This document shows positions 26,303 through 35,094 of a stretch of DNA of 64,000 bases, piece by piece. Below the pieces are notes generated by a model. The model was given only the letters and a program-made list of their open reading frames with translations. It did no database searches and was not told where the DNA came from. Positions within the stretch are counted from its first letter, which is position 1, and each line of letters starts with the position of its first letter. The DNA is from Pandoraea terrae (GTDB taxonomy: Bacteria; Pseudomonadota; Gammaproteobacteria; Burkholderiales; Burkholderiaceae), in NCBI RefSeq assembly GCF_902459695.1, contig NZ_CABPRZ010000002.1:248001-312000 (forward strand), given 5' to 3'. The translations under genes and the position numbers were made by a program.

Positions 26303-27673
26303 TCAGAGATTCTGATACCAGATCGCGAGGACCGCGATCGGCGTGAGTACCAAACACATGCCGCGCCATGTCGGCACGAGCCAACGTGCGCGCATTCCAC
26401 CAAGCACCGTGCGCGCCTGCGGCCAGATCCGCCAGCTGACAAGCGCCGCGACGAACAGGCCGCCCAGCGGCATGCCGATGTTCATCGCCGTGTAGTCCAT
26501 GATGTCGAACAACGAGCGGCCGAAGACTTCGACATCCTTCCAGGCGCCGAACGATAGCGCGGCGGGAATGCCGGCGACGAAGGTGGCGATGGCCACCACC
26601 ACGACCGCCCGGCGGCGCGGCCATGCGTATTCGTCGATCAGGAACGCCACCACCGGCTCGAGCAGCGACACGGATGAGGTCAGCGCCGCGAACAGCAGCA
26701 GCAGGAAAAACGCGATCGCGACCGCGTGGCCAAACGGCATCTGCGCGAAGATGGCGGGCATCGCGATGAAGGTCAGGCCAGGGCCGGCGTCGGGCGGCAG
26801 CCCAAAGGCGAACACGGCCGGCAATACCATCAACCCGGCAAGCAGACAGGCCAGCGTGGCCATCGAGCCCACCCATACGCAGGAACTCACGAGCGGCGCG
26901 TCTTTCGGCAAGTACGATCCGTAGGCAATGATGATGCCCGCGCCGAGCGACAGCGAGAAAAAGGCCAGGCCGAGCGCCTGGAGCAGCGATTCGCCGCTCA
27001 GTTGCGCGAAGTCGGGCATCAGGAAGTACGCCACGCCATCCATCGCGCCGGGCAAGGTCAGTGAACGCGCGATTACCATCAGCATCAGCACGAAGAGCGC
27101 CGGCATCAGGATCTTGCCCGCGCGTTCGATGCCCTTCTGCACACCGCCGATCACGACGACGGCGGTCGCGACGAGAAACAGGCCCGCAAACGCGAGTGCC
27201 TCCCAAGGATCGGCAATGAATGTGTTGAATTGACTGTGCAGGCGCGCGGTATCCGCCACCAGCGCTTCACCGGTAATGGAACGCAGCAGATAGGCAATCG
27301 TCCAACCGCCCACCACGCAGTAGAACGCCAGGATCAGGAACGCATTGAGCGCGGAAATGCGCCCCGCCCATGCCCATGCGCGCCCGCCAAGCATGCGGAA
27401 TGCGGTCGTGGCCGAACGCCCCGTCAGCCGGCCAATGGTCATCTCGGCAAGGAGCAGCGCCAGGCCGAGCGTGAACACGCTGGCGAGATAGACGAGCAGG
27501 AACGCCCCGCCGCCGTGTTTGCCGACGACATACGGAAACTTCCAGACGGCGCCGAGACCGACGGCGGAGCCGGCGGCGGCAAGCACGAAGCCGGCACGCG
27601 AGCCCCAGCCCGCACGCGCCGGTTCAGCGGCGTTGCGCGATGCATGAGACGAAGCCAAGGAAATATCTGACAC
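26303..27673 (-). CDS. NSS-family sodium-dependent symporter
   Basis: A 456-residue inner-membrane protein of the neurotransmitter:sodium symporter (LeuT) family with about 11-12 helices. TM1 has FVLAAAGSAVGLGAVWKFPY, the family signature including the unwound Na+/substrate segment. KHGGGAFLLVYL follows, and TM6 has GLAFFSLSLGAGIIIAYGSY. These proteins import amino acids or related solutes with sodium. I chose GTG 27673, not the upstream ATG, because GGAGGATTTTCC-GTG gives a near-perfect ribosome site. No specific substrate can be given. It is divergent from the TetR gene across 371 bp. Confidence 0.94.
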   Translation of the reverse strand: MSDISLASSHASRNAAEPARAGWGSRAGFVLAAAGSAVGLGAVWKFPYVVGKHGGGAFLLVYLASVFTLGLALLLAEMTIGRLTGRSATTAFRMLGGRAWAWAGRISALNAFLILAFYCVVGGWTIAYLLRSITGEALVADTARLHSQFNTFIADPWEALAFAGLFLVATAVVVIGGVQKGIERAGKILMPALFVLMLMVIARSLTLPGAMDGVAYFLMPDFAQLSGESLLQALGLAFFSLSLGAGIIIAYGSYLPKDAPLVSSCVWVGSMATLACLLAGLMVLPAVFAFGLPPDAGPGLTFIAMPAIFAQMPFGHAVAIAFFLLLLFAALTSSVSLLEPVVAFLIDEYAWPRRRAVVVVAIATFVAGIPAALSFGAWKDVEVFGRSLFDIMDYTAMNIGMPLGGLFVAALVSWRIWPQARTVLGGMRARWLVPTWRGMCLVLTPIAVLAIWYQNL

Positions 27674-28044
27674 GGAAAATCCTCCGGAAAATGTGGGGTC
27701 GCAACGGTCGGTGGCGCCGTCGCTGAACACAGCCTAGCAAGATCGAGGGCCGCGTGCCGCCAACGTGGGCGCGCGCGCTGAGCGGCGTTTGATTCCGCCG
27801 CATGCCCCGGGTTCCGGGGGATGGGACGCTCGAGGGTTCACGGGCACCACTTTAAGAAATTGCCCTAAATCTTCCGAGAAAATGTAAACCGGTGTAACCA
27901 TGACACACCCGTTTCATGTGCCATATCTGCACCGGCTCCCCGTGTTTGGTTCGGCGCCAGCGGCCGGACGTATCGGGCCACCTCACCCCATTACGGCAGA
28001 AGCTTGCGTGCTAACATCCCTGTTTTCGTTGCCACGACAAAGCC
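27674..28044. other. Divergent intergenic region, NSS symporter / TetR regulator
   Basis: These 371 bases have no gene that I can support. The strong GGAGGA ribosome site for the symporter is at the left end. Around 27850-27900 the sequence is AT-richer and holds the direct repeat GTAAACC / GTAACC spaced by GGT, a possible regulator contact. No clear palindrome or terminator is visible. Confidence 0.5.
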
Positions 28045-28725
28045 ATGAAGCGCCCGGTGACCAATGACAAGCAGAATTCCGCAGCCGCGCCGGCATCGCC
28101 GGAAGGGCGCAGGAAATACGACGCCGAACAGACCAAGCGCAACATTCTGGATATCGCTACGCACGAATTCTCGACCATGGGCCTTTCGGGCGCGCGTGTC
28201 GACGCCATCGCCGAGCGCACGCACACCACAAAGCGCATGATCTATTACTACTTCGAGAGCAAGGAGAAGCTTTATGAAGCCGTGCTCGAGAAGGTCTACA
28301 GCGATATCCGCGTTCTCGAACAGGCATTGAACGTCGATGCCATGGCGCCGACGGAAGGCGTCCGCAAGCTTGTCGAGTTCTCCTTCGACTACCACGACAA
28401 GCATCGCGATTTCGTGCGCCTGGTGTCCATCGAGAACATTCACCAGGCAAAGTACGCAGAACAACTGGCGTCGTTCAAGGACCGCAATGCCCCGATCATC
28501 GCAACGCTTGAGTCCCTGTTGCAACGCGGCGCGCAGACCGGCGAGTTTCGAACGGGCGTAGATCCGCTCGATCTGCATCTCGTCATCAGCTCGTTCTGTT
28601 TCCACCGCATCGCAAACCGGTACACCTGGGCAGCGGCGTTCGGCCGCGACCCGTCGCACGCCCGCCTGCGCGCGCAGCACCGCGAAACGGCCGTGGAACT
28701 CGTGTTGCGCTACATTAGCGCCTGA
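28045..28725 (+). CDS. TetR/AcrR-family transcriptional regulator
   Basis: A 226-residue TetR protein with a flexible N-terminal extension of about 25 residues. The DNA-binding domain (about 28-75) reads TKRNILDIATHEFSTMGLSG, ARVDAIAERTHTTKRMIYYY and FESKEKLYEAVL, the classical TetR helix-turn-helix. The C-terminal half is an all-helical ligand pocket with FSFDYHDKHRDFVRLVSIEN. It sits convergent to the quinate/shikimate catabolic operon, from which it is separated by a strong hairpin. No other regulator gene is near that operon, so it is the best local candidate to control it, but this is only by position. It could instead act on the divergent NSS symporter. Confidence 0.92.
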   Translation: MKRPVTNDKQNSAAAPASPEGRRKYDAEQTKRNILDIATHEFSTMGLSGARVDAIAERTHTTKRMIYYYFESKEKLYEAVLEKVYSDIRVLEQALNVDAMAPTEGVRKLVEFSFDYHDKHRDFVRLVSIENIHQAKYAEQLASFKDRNAPIIATLESLLQRGAQTGEFRTGVDPLDLHLVISSFCFHRIANRYTWAAAFGRDPSHARLRAQHRETAVELVLRYISA

Positions 28726-28755
28726 GCCCGCGCCCACGGAAACCACCGAACGCGA

Positions 28756-28791
28756 AATGGCCCCGACACGCCTACGGCGTTCGGAGCCATT
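28756..28791. terminator. Bidirectional hairpin terminator between tetR and the MFS gene
   Basis: AATGGC-C-CCGA-C-ACGCC pairs with GGCGT-TCGG-A-GCCATT around a 3-base loop TAC. The result is a 15-bp stem with one mismatch and one bulged base, lying between two convergent stops (28725 and 28806). The A/T ends of the stem would give short U runs in both directions. Confidence 0.6.
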
Positions 28792-28805
28792 GTCATTGCG
28801 TCGGG

Positions 28806-30164
28806 TCAGTCTTCCAGCACGATGCGCTTGATGTCGCCGACCACGAAGATGTATGACAGTGCGCCCACGATGGCGATGGCACCGATGAGCGTGAGCGCCC
28901 ATACGAACGACCCTGTCGCCGCGACGATAAAGCCGATCACGAGCGGCGTGACGATGCCAGCCAGGTTAGCCGCGAAGTTGAAGATGCCACCGGTCAGGCC
29001 CAGCAGGTTCTTCGGTGCGATATCGGACACCAGCGTCCAGCCCAGCGCTGCCATCCCTTGCGCGAAAAACGCCACCGACAGGATCGCGATCACGGCCGCG
29101 TTGTTGTCCACGTAGTTTGCCGCCACGATGCTCGACGCACCGAGCAGGCCCGCAATGATCGGCAGCTTGCGCGCCACGTTCGCGGAGCGCCCGCGGCGCA
29201 GCAGCCAATCGGAGAACGATCCGCCGAACATCACCCCCACCGAAGCCGCAATGAACGGCAAGATCGCAAAGAAGCCGATCTTCAGCCAGCCCATGTGGCG
29301 CTCCGTTGCCAGATACGTCGGGAACCACGTCAGGAAGAACACGAGCGTGGAATTGCCCGCGAATTGACCGATGCAGATGCCGAGCAGCTGGCGGCGGCGG
29401 ATCAATTTGCCGACCGTCTTCCAGCTGAAAGGCTGACGCTCGGCGGCCGCCACCGGCGTTGCCGGCTCATCGCGTTGAATGTAGGCAAGCTCCGCAGCGT
29501 TGGCGCCCGGATGATCCTGCGGTTCACGATAGCAACGCCACCAGACCAGGCCGAACAGCACGCCGACGACGCCAACGGTGATGAACAGCGCCCGCCAGCC
29601 GAAAGCGCCTGCAATCGCGAACAACACCGGCGAGAAGAACGCCAGGCCGATGTACTCCCCTACCGTGTAGGTACCCGTGGCCATCGCGCGCTCGGTCTGC
29701 GGGAACCACGTGGCGACGACGCGACTGTTGACCGGGAAACACGGCGCCTCGGCCAGGCCCAGCCCCAATCGACACGCGATCAGTCCCCCAAGGCCGGTAA
29801 CGAGACCGTGCGTGAGGGTGAACAGCGACCAGAAGGTCATCGACAGGTAGTAAGTGAGCTTGCTGCCGAAGCGGTCGAGAACGATACCGCCCGGCACCTG
29901 CGCCAATACGTAGCTCCACGAGAACATCGAGAACACGATGCCCATGACCGCGGCGCCGATGCCCAGCTCCTTGGTCAGTTGCGGCGCGGCCACACCGAGC
30001 ACGGTGCGATCCAGGTAATTGATCATCGTGCCAATCGCAAGCAGCGCCAGGATCTTGTAGCGCGCGTTGGACTTGGTTCCGGAAAGGGTTGCTTCCATGG
30101 CCCGTTGGGCTGCGCCCCCCGTTCGGCCGCCCTGCTGGCCGGCACGTTGTGATGTGTACGACAT
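28806..30164 (-). CDS. MFS transporter (ACS family), probable quinate/shikimate-type uptake
   Basis: A 452-residue 12-helix major facilitator. It has the anion:cation symporter family pattern: YLDRTVLGVAAPQLTKELG in helix 1, DRFGSKLTYYLSMTFWSLF for motif A, RLGLGLAEAPCFPVNSRVVATWFPQTERA in helices 4-5, and a long central loop. ACS members import organic anions such as glucarate, phthalate or 4-hydroxybenzoate with protons. It follows aroE and aroQ homologs on the same strand (22 bp after aroE), so uptake of quinate, shikimate or dehydroshikimate is the logical role. ATG 30164 has GGAGG four bases upstream; an internal Met at residue 22 is possible. Substrate is inferred from context only. Confidence 0.9.
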   Translation of the reverse strand: MSYTSQRAGQQGGRTGGAAQRAMEATLSGTKSNARYKILALLAIGTMINYLDRTVLGVAAPQLTKELGIGAAVMGIVFSMFSWSYVLAQVPGGIVLDRFGSKLTYYLSMTFWSLFTLTHGLVTGLGGLIACRLGLGLAEAPCFPVNSRVVATWFPQTERAMATGTYTVGEYIGLAFFSPVLFAIAGAFGWRALFITVGVVGVLFGLVWWRCYREPQDHPGANAAELAYIQRDEPATPVAAAERQPFSWKTVGKLIRRRQLLGICIGQFAGNSTLVFFLTWFPTYLATERHMGWLKIGFFAILPFIAASVGVMFGGSFSDWLLRRGRSANVARKLPIIAGLLGASSIVAANYVDNNAAVIAILSVAFFAQGMAALGWTLVSDIAPKNLLGLTGGIFNFAANLAGIVTPLVIGFIVAATGSFVWALTLIGAIAIVGALSYIFVVGDIKRIVLED

Positions 30165-30186
30165 GTCTCCTCCGTCTGGAATGGTA

Positions 30187-31062
30187 TCAACTGGACAGCA
30201 AGCTTCGGAAGTGATCGAGCATGCGGTCTGGATTCGGCGTGATGCCCGTGTAGATCTGGAACGCATCGACCGCCTGGTAAACAGCCATGCCGCCACCGTT
30301 GAGCGTGCGGCATCCCGCTGCGCGCGCTGTCCGGATCAGTTCTGTTTCGATCGGAAAATACACAACGTCGGCCACCCACATCGACGACCGCAGCAGCTCG
30401 GCGGGGATGGGCATGCCCGGCAGCTTGGTCATACCGGTCGGCGTGGCGTGGATCACGCCATCCACGTTGTTCATGGCCTCGCGAATGTCGTTTGCACGAA
30501 CCACGCGGGTGCCGGGAAAGCGCTCCTGCAGATCGTCGGCCAGGCGTTGCGCCCTGTCTGCGTCGACGTCGAACACGCGCAACTCGCGTGTGCCGAGCTT
30601 CATCGCCGCGTGCCCGACCGCGCATCCGGCGCCGCCCGAACCGATGAGCGCAACGCGTTCCGTCGCGACATCCGCAGGCAGTCCCTGGCGAAAGCTTCGA
30701 TAAAAACCCGACCAGTCCGTGTTGTGGCCAATGCGACGACCGTTGCGGAGCACGACGGTATTCACGGCACCCAGTGCCTTCGCATCATCGGAGAGTTCGT
30801 CCAGCAGGCCAATGATTGCCTGCTTGCAAGGATAGGTCACGTTGAAGCCGTCGAAGCCGGCGTCCTCCAGCGACTTCACCAGTGCAGGGAGCGCAGTCGT
30901 GTCGCGCCCGAGCTCGGCGAGATCGATGCGGCGGTAGACATACGACACGCCCAGGCGCCTCGCCTCCTCCTCATGAATGGCCGGCGACAGCGACGCGGCG
31001 ATGCCTTCGCCGATCAATCCGATCAGGAAGGACTTCGGCTCGACGCGCAAATCGTGATTCAT
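30187..31062 (-). CDS. Shikimate/quinate dehydrogenase (catabolic AroE homolog)
   Basis: A 291-residue shikimate dehydrogenase-family enzyme. The substrate-binding motif is SLSPAIHE (residues 24-31), the catalytic Lys is K80 in NVTYPCKQ, and the catalytic Asp is D116 in HNTDWSGF. The nucleotide site is IGSGGAGCAVGHA, followed by FDVDADRA; an acidic residue at the end of beta2 suggests NAD rather than NADP. The NVTYPCKQ form and NAD-type loop fit the quinate/shikimate dehydrogenase branch more than biosynthetic AroE. It lies 2 bp after aroQ and before the MFS transporter. In this locus it would oxidise shikimate to dehydroshikimate or quinate to dehydroquinate. Confidence 0.9.
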   Translation of the reverse strand: MNHDLRVEPKSFLIGLIGEGIAASLSPAIHEEEARRLGVSYVYRRIDLAELGRDTTALPALVKSLEDAGFDGFNVTYPCKQAIIGLLDELSDDAKALGAVNTVVLRNGRRIGHNTDWSGFYRSFRQGLPADVATERVALIGSGGAGCAVGHAAMKLGTRELRVFDVDADRAQRLADDLQERFPGTRVVRANDIREAMNNVDGVIHATPTGMTKLPGMPIPAELLRSSMWVADVVYFPIETELIRTARAAGCRTLNGGGMAVYQAVDAFQIYTGITPNPDRMLDHFRSLLSS

Positions 31063-31064
31063 GG

Positions 31065-31526
31065 TCAGCCCTCCCGGCGAGCGGCATGCTTCGCGAGATA
31101 GCGCAGCCCGTACTCATAGCCATCGGAACCGCATCCGCAGATCACGCACTTCGCCACCGGCGAAACGTATGAGCGGTGGCGGAACACCTCGCGCTGATGC
31201 ACGTTCGACAAATGGACTTCGACGATCGGCAGGTCCGATGCCCTGAGCGCATCGGCAATAGCGACTGACGTATGCGTATAGGCGGCAGGGTTGATCACGA
31301 TACCGTCGGCCTCGAGCCGCGCCGCATGGATCCAGTCGATCAACTGGTGTTCGGCATTGGACTGGAAGATCCGGACATCCATTTCCAGCCCCTGCGCCAC
31401 GTTGCGACACTTCGCCTCGATATCGGCAAGCGTCTGTGCGCCATAGACGGCCGGCTCCCGCGTGCCCAGCAAGTTCAGATTCGGGCCGTTCAGTACCCAC
31501 ACCGACGGCTTCGTGCGATTCGACAT
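31065..31526 (-). CDS. aroQ: Type II 3-dehydroquinate dehydratase
   Basis: A 153-residue type II dehydroquinase, which interconverts 3-dehydroquinate and 3-dehydroshikimate as a dodecamer. The N-terminus has [19 protein letters not shown] with R23 on the mobile lid and the catalytic Y28. N79 lies in [11 protein letters not shown], and the catalytic H105 in EVHLSN, followed by REVFRHRS. The start has AGGAG about 8 bases upstream. It leads the operon aroQ-aroE-MFS, divergent from the dehydroshikimate dehydratase gene. Type II enzymes serve both biosynthesis and catabolism; here the surrounding genes point to quinate use. Confidence 0.95.
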   Translation of the reverse strand: MSNRTKPSVWVLNGPNLNLLGTREPAVYGAQTLADIEAKCRNVAQGLEMDVRIFQSNAEHQLIDWIHAARLEADGIVINPAAYTHTSVAIADALRASDLPIVEVHLSNVHQREVFRHRSYVSPVAKCVICGCGSDGYEYGLRYLAKHAARREG

Positions 31527-31845
31527 CCCTTTACTCCTGTATTCGGTCCGACAGGCCCATCGTGACAGGGCGTTTGCGCGGTCAATCTCATGATCGGGTC
31601 AACGCATACACGCCGAGGGCTCCATCAGGTTTGTGACTTTAGGGACAAAATCGAGGCTCGTCATCAGGGGTTAACTCTAATTTGAACTATCTAGTTAGTT
31701 TCTTTATTATCCGAGTCATGCCATTGATTTAATGAAATAGTTTTACTCTATCAATGTTCTAACTGGTACGTGTAAAAATGATTTCGAGGGCAAATCTTCA
31801 CTGTCGACGACGTCGGATTCCAGGCCGGCAAGCACCAGAACGGGT
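31527..31845. promoter_or_regulatory. Divergent promoter region of the quinate/shikimate locus
   Basis: These 319 bases lie between aroQ (leftward) and the dehydroshikimate dehydratase gene (rightward) and contain no gene. From about 31670 to 31780 the sequence is strongly AT-rich. It holds a dyad AACTA-TC-TAGTT at 31685-31696, followed by another TAGTT at 31696-area overlap, and later ATAG/CTAT and CTAACTGG elements. The composition and dyad make it the probable binding site for the locus regulator. Exact promoters are not clear. Confidence 0.5.
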
Positions 31846-33735
31846 ATGAAAACTTCTATCGCCACCGTTTCCCTGTCGGGCATGTTGCCCAGCAAGCTGA
31901 CAGCCATCGCCGCCGCCGGATTCGACGGTTTCGAACTATTCGAAAACGATCTGCTCTACTTCGACGGCGCGCCCGGTACAGTGCGCTCGATGGCGTGCGA
32001 CCTCGGTCTGGAGATCTATCTCTACCAGCCGTTTCGCGACTTCGAGGGCGTGAGTGCGGCGCAGCTCCAGCAAAACCTGGAGCGCGCCCGCCGCAAGTTC
32101 GACGTGATGCACGCGCTGGGGGTCGGCACGATGCTGGTCTGCAGCAACGTGTCGCCGCAGGTGATCAGGGACGACGCATTGGCGATCGATCAGCTTGGCG
32201 CCCTGGCCGAACTGGCGCGGCAATCGGACGTGCGTATCGCCTACGAGGCGCTGGCATGGGGCGCGTACGTTAACTCATACAAGCACGCGTGGCACCTCGT
32301 GCAGGCCGTTGGAAGCCCCTATCTGGGGCTCGGACTCGACAGCTTCCACACGCTGTCGATCGGCGACGATCTCGACATGCTGGCGCAGATTCCGGGCGAC
32401 AAGCTTGCCTTCATGCAGGTGGCCGACGCTCCGGTGCGGAAGATGGATGTCCTGGAGTGGAGCCGGCACTATCGCTGCCTTCCCGGCCAGGGCGAACTCG
32501 ACGTGACGGGGTTCGTCGCCACGGCGCTCGCCGCAGGCTACTGCGGACCGCTGTCTCTGGAGATTTTCAACGACGGGTTTCGCGCCGCACCCGCCGAGCT
32601 CACCGCACGAGATGGCCTCAGGTCGTTGCGCTTTCTCGAATCGCAAGCACGCGACGCCCTCGCGAGCGCCGCCAATACCGAAGCCGCCGGAACGCTCGCG
32701 CCCTTGCCGCCGGCACCTGCGTCGGCCGATCTGCAATTCCTGGAATTCGCGGTGGACGCCAATGCCAGCGCGACACTGACCACATGGCTGGAGAAGCTTG
32801 GCTTTCTGCGCATGGGGCGCCATCGATCCAAGGACGTCACGCTGTTCCAGCACGGGCGCGCATCGATCATTCTCAACGCCGAGCCCGATTCGTTCGCCAG
32901 CGCGTTCTTCATGCATCACGGCGTTTCCTTGTGCGCGTCCGCGTTTCGCATCGATTCGCCGCAGGAAGCCGCGATGCGGGCCACGAAGCTCGGCTACGCA
33001 TTGTATGAAGGCAGGGTCGGACCGAACGAGCGCAATGTGCCTGCCGTGCTCGCGCCCGACAGCAGCCTGTTCTATCTCGTCGATGAGTTGCCCGATGCGC
33101 CCACGCTGTACGAATCGGATTTTCACTTGACCGATTTCGATGGACCCACCGAGGCGGGGCCGATCGTCGGCGTCGATCACGTGACCTTGTCGGTGCCCGG
33201 AGACACGCTGGACAGTTGGGTCCTGTTCTTTCGCGCGGCGTTCGGCTTCGTGGCGGAACATTCGGTGGTCCTGCACGACCCGTTCGGCCAGATCCAGAGC
33301 AAGGCGATTCGCAGCCGGGACGGCACCGTGCGCATCGTGCTGAATGCATCGGTCGACCCGCGCACGATCCATTCGGAGACGATCTCAGCCTACAAGGGCT
33401 CCGGCCTGAGCCACGTCGCGTTCCGGACGACCGACATCGCATTCGCGATCCGCCGGCTCGAGGACGATGGCGTGCCGATGCTGCGCATAGCGCAGAGCTA
33501 CTACAACGACATCGCGGCGCGCTTCAATCTCGACGACGCATTCGTAAACGTCCTGCGCAAGCACAACATCTTGTATGACCGCGACGTCAACGGCGAGGAA
33601 TTCCTGCACGCCTATACCGAGCAAGTCGATCACCGCTTCTTCTTTGAATTGGTCGAGCGCCGTGGCGCGTACGACGGTTACGGTGCCCCCAATGCCGCCG
33701 TCCGTCTGGCCGCCCAGGCCACTCACCGGGGATAG
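31846..33735 (+). CDS. quiC1: QuiC1-type 3-dehydroshikimate dehydratase fused to HPPD-like domain
   Basis: A 629-residue two-domain protein. The N-terminal half (about 1-280) is a TIM-barrel of the sugar phosphate isomerase/AP-endonuclease-2 type. Its metal ligands are at E134 (AYEALAWG), D165 (LDSFH), Q191 (FMQVADAP) and E239 (LEIFND), matching the metal site of bacterial dehydroshikimate dehydratases; it would form protocatechuate. The C-terminal half (about 295-615) has the vicinal-oxygen-chelate fold of 4-hydroxyphenylpyruvate dioxygenase. It keeps a full facial triad: H445 (GVDHVTLSV), H523 (LSHVAFRT) and E601 (FFELVERRG). In known QuiC1 proteins the function of this half is unclear. It is divergent from aroQ and followed by a porin, 62 bp downstream. 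Confidence 0.92.
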   Translation: MKTSIATVSLSGMLPSKLTAIAAAGFDGFELFENDLLYFDGAPGTVRSMACDLGLEIYLYQPFRDFEGVSAAQLQQNLERARRKFDVMHALGVGTMLVCSNVSPQVIRDDALAIDQLGALAELARQSDVRIAYEALAWGAYVNSYKHAWHLVQAVGSPYLGLGLDSFHTLSIGDDLDMLAQIPGDKLAFMQVADAPVRKMDVLEWSRHYRCLPGQGELDVTGFVATALAAGYCGPLSLEIFNDGFRAAPAELTARDGLRSLRFLESQARDALASAANTEAAGTLAPLPPAPASADLQFLEFAVDANASATLTTWLEKLGFLRMGRHRSKDVTLFQHGRASIILNAEPDSFASAFFMHHGVSLCASAFRIDSPQEAAMRATKLGYALYEGRVGPNERNVPAVLAPDSSLFYLVDELPDAPTLYESDFHLTDFDGPTEAGPIVGVDHVTLSVPGDTLDSWVLFFRAAFGFVAEHSVVLHDPFGQIQSKAIRSRDGTVRIVLNASVDPRTIHSETISAYKGSGLSHVAFRTTDIAFAIRRLEDDGVPMLRIAQSYYNDIAARFNLDDAFVNVLRKHNILYDRDVNGEEFLHAYTEQVDHRFFFELVERRGAYDGYGAPNAAVRLAAQATHRG

Positions 33736-33797
33736 TCCGCGGTAAAGCGGCAAAACCCGACAGCAACACACATCAATAAACGGAAAGGAGATGTTTC

Positions 33798-34976
33798 ATG
33801 AGCAGGACACGTCAGTGCAGGCGGCCGGCCGCCATGGCAGCAGGCATGTTGATCGCCGGCGCAGCGTCCGCGCAAACCAGCGTCTCGCTGTACGGCATGG
33901 TCGACGACGCCATCACGTATGTGAATAATCAGAACGGGGCAAAGAACATCTATCTGCGCCAGGGCAATCTTTACGCATCGAAGTGGGGCCTGCGCGGCCG
34001 TGAGGATCTTGGCGGCGGTACCGCAGCCATCTTTGACCTGCAAGCCGGCTTCGATCTGAACACTGGCGCCGCGTCGAGCGCGGGCTTGCTGTTCAACCGC
34101 CTGTCGTTTGTCGGTCTGCAACACTCATCGGCGGGCACGCTGACGTTGGGCCGGCAATACACGCCCTATTATTCGTTTGTCGGCCCGCTCACGGGCAGTA
34201 ACTTCCTGACCGGCGCGACCGGCGCCCATCCGGGCGATATCGACGGTCTCGATACGACGATCCGCATCAACAATTCGGTCGTTTATACGACGCCGGCATA
34301 CGCGGGCCTGCAGGCAAGCTTCATGTACGCGCTCGCCGGAATTGCCGGCAGCACGGGCAAAGGCAGTACCCTCAGCGGCGCGCTGCGCTATGACAACGGC
34401 CCGGTATCGTTAGGCGCGGCCTATCTGCGCCTGAATAATGCGGCACGAACGGCAGGCTTTGATCCCACGTCAACCGGATCGTTCGGCACCTCCGTGTTGA
34501 ACCAGGGTTATGTCAGCGCCCGCGCGATCGAACAATGGGCGGCAGCAGGCACCTATACGTTCGGCAATCTGCTCGTCGGCGCGAATTACTCGAATGTCCG
34601 GTACGAACCCGGTGCGAATTCGATCTTCGCCAACACGGCGGTCTTCAACACGATTGGCGTGCTCGGTGTCTACAAGCTCACGCCGGTGTTCGACGTCGGC
34701 GCGGGGTATTCGTACACGACGGCGTCCAGGGCGAACGGCATTTCGGATAGCGCGCGTTATCACCAGTTCTCGCTGCGGGAGTATTACCACCTCTCGAAGC
34801 GTACGACCCTTTACGCGCTGCAGGCCTATCAGCACGCTAACGGACAGACCCTTGGCAAGAACGGGGCCGGCAATATTGTTGCCGCCTCACCCGCGGTTGG
34901 CGACTCGCAGAATCTGACCGGTTCCAGCACTTCCGGACAATTCGTCGGAATGGTGGGTATGGCTGTGGTTTTCTAA
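33798..34976 (+). CDS. OmpC-like Gram-negative trimeric porin
   Basis: A 392-residue outer-membrane porin. A signal peptide (SRTRQCRRPAAMAAGMLIAG, cleavage after ASA near residue 25) is followed by QTSVSLYGMVDDAITYV, the standard first strand of betaproteobacterial porins. Inside are SKWGLRGREDLGGGTAAIF, NRLSFVGLQ and GTLTLGRQYTPYY. The last residues are VGMAVVF with the C-terminal Phe needed for barrel assembly. GGAAAGGAG lies about 6 bases before the ATG. It follows the dehydroshikimate dehydratase gene co-directionally and may admit quinate or shikimate; general diffusion is equally possible. Confidence 0.93.
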   Translation: MSRTRQCRRPAAMAAGMLIAGAASAQTSVSLYGMVDDAITYVNNQNGAKNIYLRQGNLYASKWGLRGREDLGGGTAAIFDLQAGFDLNTGAASSAGLLFNRLSFVGLQHSSAGTLTLGRQYTPYYSFVGPLTGSNFLTGATGAHPGDIDGLDTTIRINNSVVYTTPAYAGLQASFMYALAGIAGSTGKGSTLSGALRYDNGPVSLGAAYLRLNNAARTAGFDPTSTGSFGTSVLNQGYVSARAIEQWAAAGTYTFGNLLVGANYSNVRYEPGANSIFANTAVFNTIGVLGVYKLTPVFDVGAGYSYTTASRANGISDSARYHQFSLREYYHLSKRTTLYALQAYQHANGQTLGKNGAGNIVAASPAVGDSQNLTGSSTSGQFVGMVGMAVVF

Positions 34977-35094
34977 CGGCATCGAGGGGATCAGTGAAGC
35001 GCAAACGCACCTGCCACCAAAACCTCATGCCAGTAAGCGTAATACTCATGGGCTTACCCTTCGAGCACGGCAGGCAGGGCCGGCCGTTTGAAGG

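Noticed and set aside
24816-27206. A 796-codon reverse-strand frame across gor and the NSS gene
   Set aside because: It spans the antisense of gor and an alternative frame of the symporter, with no family motif. Both real genes are strongly supported.
28045-28725. TetR gene as proven regulator of the quinate locus
   Set aside because: It is only the nearest regulator. It is convergent and separated by a terminator-like hairpin, and it also faces the NSS symporter, so the link was kept as a hypothesis rather than a call.
34977-35094. Possible small RNA or terminator between the porin and PhyH genes
   Set aside because: No stable hairpin with a T-tract and no promoter-like elements could be identified in these 118 bases.
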